A stretch of DNA of 64,000 nt from Onthophagus taurus. Taxonomy: Eukaryota > Arthropoda > Insecta > Coleoptera > Scarabaeidae. Location of the stretch: NCBI RefSeq assembly GCF_036711975.1, contig NC_091970.1, positions 2,053,501 to 2,117,500 on the forward strand, written 5' to 3'. This document shows, piece by piece, positions 60,022 to 64,000 of this stretch; position 1 is the first letter of the stretch, and each line of letters opens with the position of its first letter. A program made the position numbers and the translations under genes. The notes beneath the pieces were generated by a model. It saw only the letters and a list, made by a program, of their open reading frames with translations, was not told where the DNA came from and made no database searches.

Positions 60022-60054
60022 ATGGCCAAAATTAAAAAATCAATAAAAAGATGA
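60022..60054 (+). promoter_or_regulatory. Upstream ORF whose stop overlaps the next start codon
   Basis: ATG at 60022 opens a 10-codon frame (MAKIKKSIKR) ending in TGA at 60052-60054. The main ATG at 60051 overlaps this stop as ATGA. Such an arrangement can permit reinitiation or limit translation of the main frame. It is visible directly; the effect is inferred. Confidence 0.55.
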
Positions 60055-60600
60055 AGTTTTCTGCAATAATTTTCGTGACATTTACATTAATTTCGGGCGA
60101 AACAACTCCAATCGGGAGTTTAACAAGCATCGCCGGAGGAATAAAAATGTTAACGTCCGGAATAAAAGATATCGTGGAATTTGTAGGTGACCACATCGTT
60201 GAGGGCGGCCCCATGCCGTTCGGACTCAAAAACAAACACAACGAAGTAATGGAACGAATCCAAGAGGTTATCGAAAAAATAGATGACGTTAAAGAGGCTA
60301 CGCTAGCCGGTCAAATGGCGATGATCGCAAAAATTTTGAATCAAGTCCGAAAAGTGGTCCAAATCGAGGTTCGATCGAACGATTTATTTCAAAGTATTCA
60401 CAAAATCGAATCGCAATACAAATTGATGTCGTTGTATATTAGCCGACGTGACGATATCCAACAGTCAACGTTCGAGGACTTTGCCAATAACGCAATATCC
60501 CATCGATCGAATTCAATAAGATCTTTGCTTCATCATATTCATCATTTTATAGTTACGGATAAGAACTCGCATAACTTAATTGACTCAATAGCTGACAAGG
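60051..60600 (+). CDS. First exon of an unrecognised secreted protein (3' exons outside or not found)
   Basis: 183 complete codons plus one base are followed by AAG|GTAAGT at 60600/60601, a strong splice donor, so the stop at 60606-60608 is probably intronic. The N-terminus MKFSAIIFVTFTLISG is a clear signal peptide with likely cleavage before ETTP. The rest is mostly helical in character: a small, Gly/Ser-containing stretch (SLTSIAGGIKMLTSGI), an amphipathic segment (HNEVMERIQEVIEKIDDVKE), and a later region with SIRSLLHHIHHFIV. There is no cysteine in this exon. The codon use and GC content are higher than in the flanks, supporting real coding. I do not recognise the family. No convincing continuing exon was found in the remaining 3.4 kb. 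It would be nested in a UBR3 intron if UBR3 continues beyond the window. Confidence 0.7.
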
Positions 60601-60606
60601 TAAGTT

Positions 60607-62860
60607 AAGTTATTATAAAAATAAAATTTTGTAAACGAAAGAAAAGAAAGGAATGAGTCACTTCGCAAGCGTGACTAACACAAGAAGTAATTTTGAAAGT
60701 TCCCGCGCATGAACCAACACCGATGACACGTTCCCCCACTATCGAAACGCCATAACAAGTGAAAACGGATAACAACAGAACAGTTGAGTGAACCGAGTGA
60801 ACACAGCCTTATAGATCAAAACAGTTGTACCAAAATAAATCAGCTGATTAAAAATAAAAAAGTATCTATAATAAATAAAATCTAATAGTGAGTTTAACGT
60901 TGTTATGTTGGTGGTTAATTAGTATATATAAATAATATAAAAGGTGATTTCACTTAATTAGAGCACTACATCGAGATTAGTAACTCTTGTTTATTAAGAA
61001 TTTAACCTTGACAAATCGGATCGCAACGGATGTTGAGAGAAAAGGTCTGTAAAGAAGAACACGTCGACGAAAAATATCCAATTCATAAATTAAAATTTAC
61101 TGTTTACTAAGAGTAACGGTTTCTGTTGTTAAAAACTTTATCGGTCCGTTATTTTATTATCATTCGTTTATTTAAATAGTGGGATGTGCGCGGAACGTTG
61201 CAGTTGCCGCGTGACGTCATAAAAGCAAATTGTCTAATATCCGGCACAAAATTGATTAGAAAAGGGTGACTCCTCTGCTATTTTTTGATTACGAAAGAAT
61301 TTTGTAATAAAATGAGTTCATTCTTTTAATTTTGAGTTATGAAATTCATTTAATAACATAAATTCCATTTTTAATAATTTAAAAAAATTTGGATACGTTC
61401 AGATAACCAAGTATGACAAGCTGTCAATATTATTTGTCAATTTTATATAAAGGTGTTTATAAATAATTTAACCTCTTTCGTAATCTAAAAACGATAAGAG
61501 TAGATACGAAAGTTTTAGTGAAAATATTTTGTGTTATCAAACAAACTTGTTCATAAATTGCAATCGTTTCAAAATAATAAATATAATAACAATATAATAA
61601 CTACATATATTCGTTTTGTAGACATGCATGATTCATGGTAAAATTGTGAAAATAACACATAATTTTCTTAATGCTAAACTACATAATGACGCATTTTTGC
61701 ATTTTATAATAACAAAATCTCGCTACAACCTAATCACAACAAAAATTTAGTTTTTTTATTCTCTTATTCTATATGGCTGCTTAATCTTATTAATAAGTAC
61801 TCTTTTTCCACTCGAAATAATATTGATTTTAAATTCTATTTTTAAATAAATCGTTGCAGTTTTATAATAACTATGTTTCAACAAGCGTTTTTGTTATAAA
61901 ATTCCTATAATAACTTCGTTTTGCATTCTAACTTTGTATAGCATCATTCATCAAAAATAAAGCAGCATAACCTAGGTAACCATTTTTGGTTATACAAAAT
62001 AGTTATACAATAGTCAACTTCATTCACTAGATCAAGAAATATAAATGTAGCGTCTCGGTTGCTAATGACCTTGGCACATTCTCATTCGCCCATCAAAAAT
62101 AAAGCTTCATTTCCTTACTTAGACTCTAGATTTCTAGATTTAGGGCGCGTTTTATATTTGGTGGTCTCGATTGTAGCGTCTTGACCATAAGCCAATATTA
62201 TTTCTTCAAATCGTCAATTCCCATTACAAATTACAGCTTTTGTATATAACATCCTGCCGGTTGTGTTAAAATTAATAAGTTTTTGAGAAAAATTGTCCTT
62301 GAAACTAGTTGCGCCAAATTTATTTGAATTTTACATAAACACTTTCATTAACTTGCAATGAACCTACAATTAAAAGTGGCTGAATTGTATTACAAGGCTG
62401 CAATTAATTAGTTTTGATGAGAAATGCGAAATTTACCAAGGTTATTTGTCGCCGAGGTGCTTAAATTGAATGTTTTTTCAAAATTAAATTTTGTCTCTGA
62501 GGATCTTATGGAGAAGAAGATGAATTATAAGATATAAAGCTCGTATTGCATAACTAGGCTATACAGCGTGTCCCGTATCTTCCGTATCAGAGAATTATAC
62601 GGTTTCTCAAGTGTACTCGCCAATAGATTCGACGCGGAAAGAGAAATAAGCTATTGGTCGCTTTTAATGGGAAAACTTTGAAAGTCCCCAAAGTCGTTTG
62701 TAGCCTAAATGCTATAATTGACTGTTAAAGAAAAAAGTGTAAGATAAAAAACTTGAATTGCAAGGCGGCGGCTTTTTTCAATCACTTGTTATCATCATTT
62801 TAGTAAATAATTAGTAATTGTTACATAAGGAGACTGTTAAAGAATAAACCATAAGCTACA
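60607..62860. other. Probable intron of the secreted-protein gene; no gene seen
   Basis: AT-rich sequence. A piece with TATACAGCGTGTCCCGTATC near 62570 matches the ends of the MITE at 56329 and is probably an element remnant. GCATAACCTAGGTAACCA near 61966 is a small palindrome-like patch. No coding exon is supported. Confidence 0.4.
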
Positions 62861-62869
62861 AAGTTATCA

Positions 62870-63680
62870 CTGCAATGCCTCGGGCGTATTCTGCTTCGGC
62901 TCATTCACGCAAATACATACATTCTCTGCATATGTGAGGCTTAAGATTGCTACTAGCATATTTAGAGACACTCTACATATTTATAATAAAACCTGAGGTC
63001 GCTTGCGGCCGAGGCTCAATGATTAAAATGATATTAACCCAAAACTAATCGTCCCATTGCTGCGCCTCGGCTTTAATTACTATAACTTGTGATGTTATTC
63101 GATTAAGCCGAGGTCGCTCGCGGGCGAGGCTTTATAACAAATATCATATCAACCCCCAAATCTAATCATCACATTCCTGCGCCTCGACTTTAATTGCAGT
63201 GAGATGATTTTCGTAAGAAATGTATGATTTTATCCGACTAAGCCGAGGTCGTTTGCGGCTGAGATTGATTAATATTGTATAAACCTCAAACTGCATAGAA
63301 AATATATGAGGTTTTTCTATTATGCTGAGGTTGCTTGCGGCCGAGGCTCTACAATTAATATAACCTAAAAATGAACAACGTATTGTGAGGCCTTGGCTTT
63401 AATTACAACACAAAATATATAATTAAATCAAGGTTGGTTGCGGCCTCAGCTTTAATTACAGTAAAATATGTATGATTTCATCCGATTAAGCCGAATTCGC
63501 GTGCAGTTTAGATGCTACAATTAATATCCCAAAACTGTTTGTCACACAAGACCTCGGCTTAATCGGATTGATATCATAAAATAATAGTAAATGATCTGAG
63601 GCTGCTTGCAGCTGAGACACATCAATATGGTATCAATTAATAACGCCTCGGTTTTTCTTAATCATTTGATAAAAGTTCAA
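62870..63680. repeat. Dispersed GC-rich box repeat
   Basis: Boxes resembling GAGGTCGCTTGCGGCCGAGG occur near 62997, 63114, 63245, 63330, 63430, 63487 and 63597, about every 60-130 bp. Between them lie GCGCCTCGGCTTTAATTAC-type boxes in the opposite sense (GCCGAGG against CCTCGGC). The spacing and sequence are degenerate. The GC-rich boxes stand out in AT-rich DNA and could pair with each other. Confidence 0.6.
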
Positions 63681-63957
63681 TTTTCTGATCTTGGCATAGA
63701 AACAATTATTGCATAACTAGGTTATGAAGCTTTATTTATGATGAGCAAGTTAAAATCGCCAACTTTTGATTTTTAACGCTTGTTAAAAAAATGATTTTTG
63801 AGCTATATGGATAAACTTGGGGATGTGTTCCTCGTGACAAATAGGTGAAAAAATTGCAGTAAAAGTTTTTTAGTTTGCTAGATAGTAAGTAAATTTCACG
63901 GAAATCTAGAGAACTAAAAAAGTTTTAGAGTAGCTTTCAAGAATAAGTTGAAAATCA

Positions 63958-64000
63958 CCCTGTAGTAACAGCTGTTATACAGGATGTCTCATAAAAAACG
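63958..64000. mobile_element. Possible transposable-element ends at the window edge
   Basis: CACCCTGTAGTAACAGCTGTTATACAGGATGTC (written here as CACCCTGTAG, TAACAGCTGT, TATACAGGATGTC) joins two CCCTGTA/TACAGG-type ends head to head. The element to the right continues out of the window. Confidence 0.3.

Noticed and set aside
60601-60608. Stop codon ending the secreted protein at 60608
   Set aside because: It lies just after AAG|GTAAGT, a near-ideal splice donor, so the exon more likely ends at 60600.
1-64000. tRNA, rRNA or snRNA genes
   Set aside because: Scanning by eye found no convincing B-box/T-arm (GGTTCGANNCC) with paired arms, nor rRNA-like blocks; a dedicated covariance search would settle it.

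Overview
The window looks like AT-rich nuclear DNA from an insect, possibly a beetle (order-level placement is only a guess). Genes have short GT-AG introns of about 50-70 bp, except where repeats have expanded an intron. The encoded proteins are ordinary animal orthologues: a Na+/K+-ATPase alpha-like pump, CFAP57, ANKRD40, RSL1D1, TSEN54, NSUN4 and UBR3. There is no bacterial operon structure, CRISPR array or recognisable tRNA or rRNA gene. Gene models were built by reading splice sites by eye and checking that the reading phase stays consistent across every junction.

Layout. 1-1601 is the C-terminal half of a divergent Na+/K+-ATPase alpha paralogue. 1641-23300 is almost gene-free. It holds a foldback-type repeat (family A), two opposed arrays of a ~183 bp satellite around a 2.1 kb unique island, a decayed non-LTR retrotransposon piece, a candidate untranslated exon (17606-17999) and a 282 bp satellite. 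23775-36827 (minus) is a complete four-exon CFAP57 gene, an axonemal protein, whose two large introns are filled with 204 bp and 175 bp satellites. Upstream of its start codon is a perfect RFX X-box. ANKRD40 (37458-38269, plus) is divergent from CFAP57, and its promoter and first codons are present three times in tandem. 39070-44236 is a compact RNA-processing cluster: RSL1D1 (minus), then TSEN54 and NSUN4 (plus). The TSEN54/NSUN4 junction has been tandemly duplicated, leaving a second intact TSEN54 terminal exon and two broken copies of NSUN4 exon 1. 45038-58101 (minus) holds the last ten exons of UBR3, with introns carrying near-identical 727 bp family A units and several MITEs. Further upstream lie two decayed copies of the RSL1D1 5' end and promoter, then a plus-strand first exon of an unrecognised secreted protein (60051-60600) preceded by a stop-start overlapping uORF. 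The last kilobase contains a dispersed GC-rich box repeat.

How the parts relate. The genes do not form one pathway. CFAP57 works in motile cilia or sperm tails. RSL1D1, TSEN54 and NSUN4 act in ribosome biogenesis, tRNA splicing and mitochondrial rRNA methylation. UBR3 is a ubiquitin ligase. The recurring theme is small tandem or dispersed duplication of gene ends and promoters: the ATPase 3' end, the ANKRD40 promoter, the TSEN54/NSUN4 junction and the RSL1D1 5' end. I found no convincing new multi-gene system. The most unusual items are these gene-edge duplications and the satellite-filled introns.
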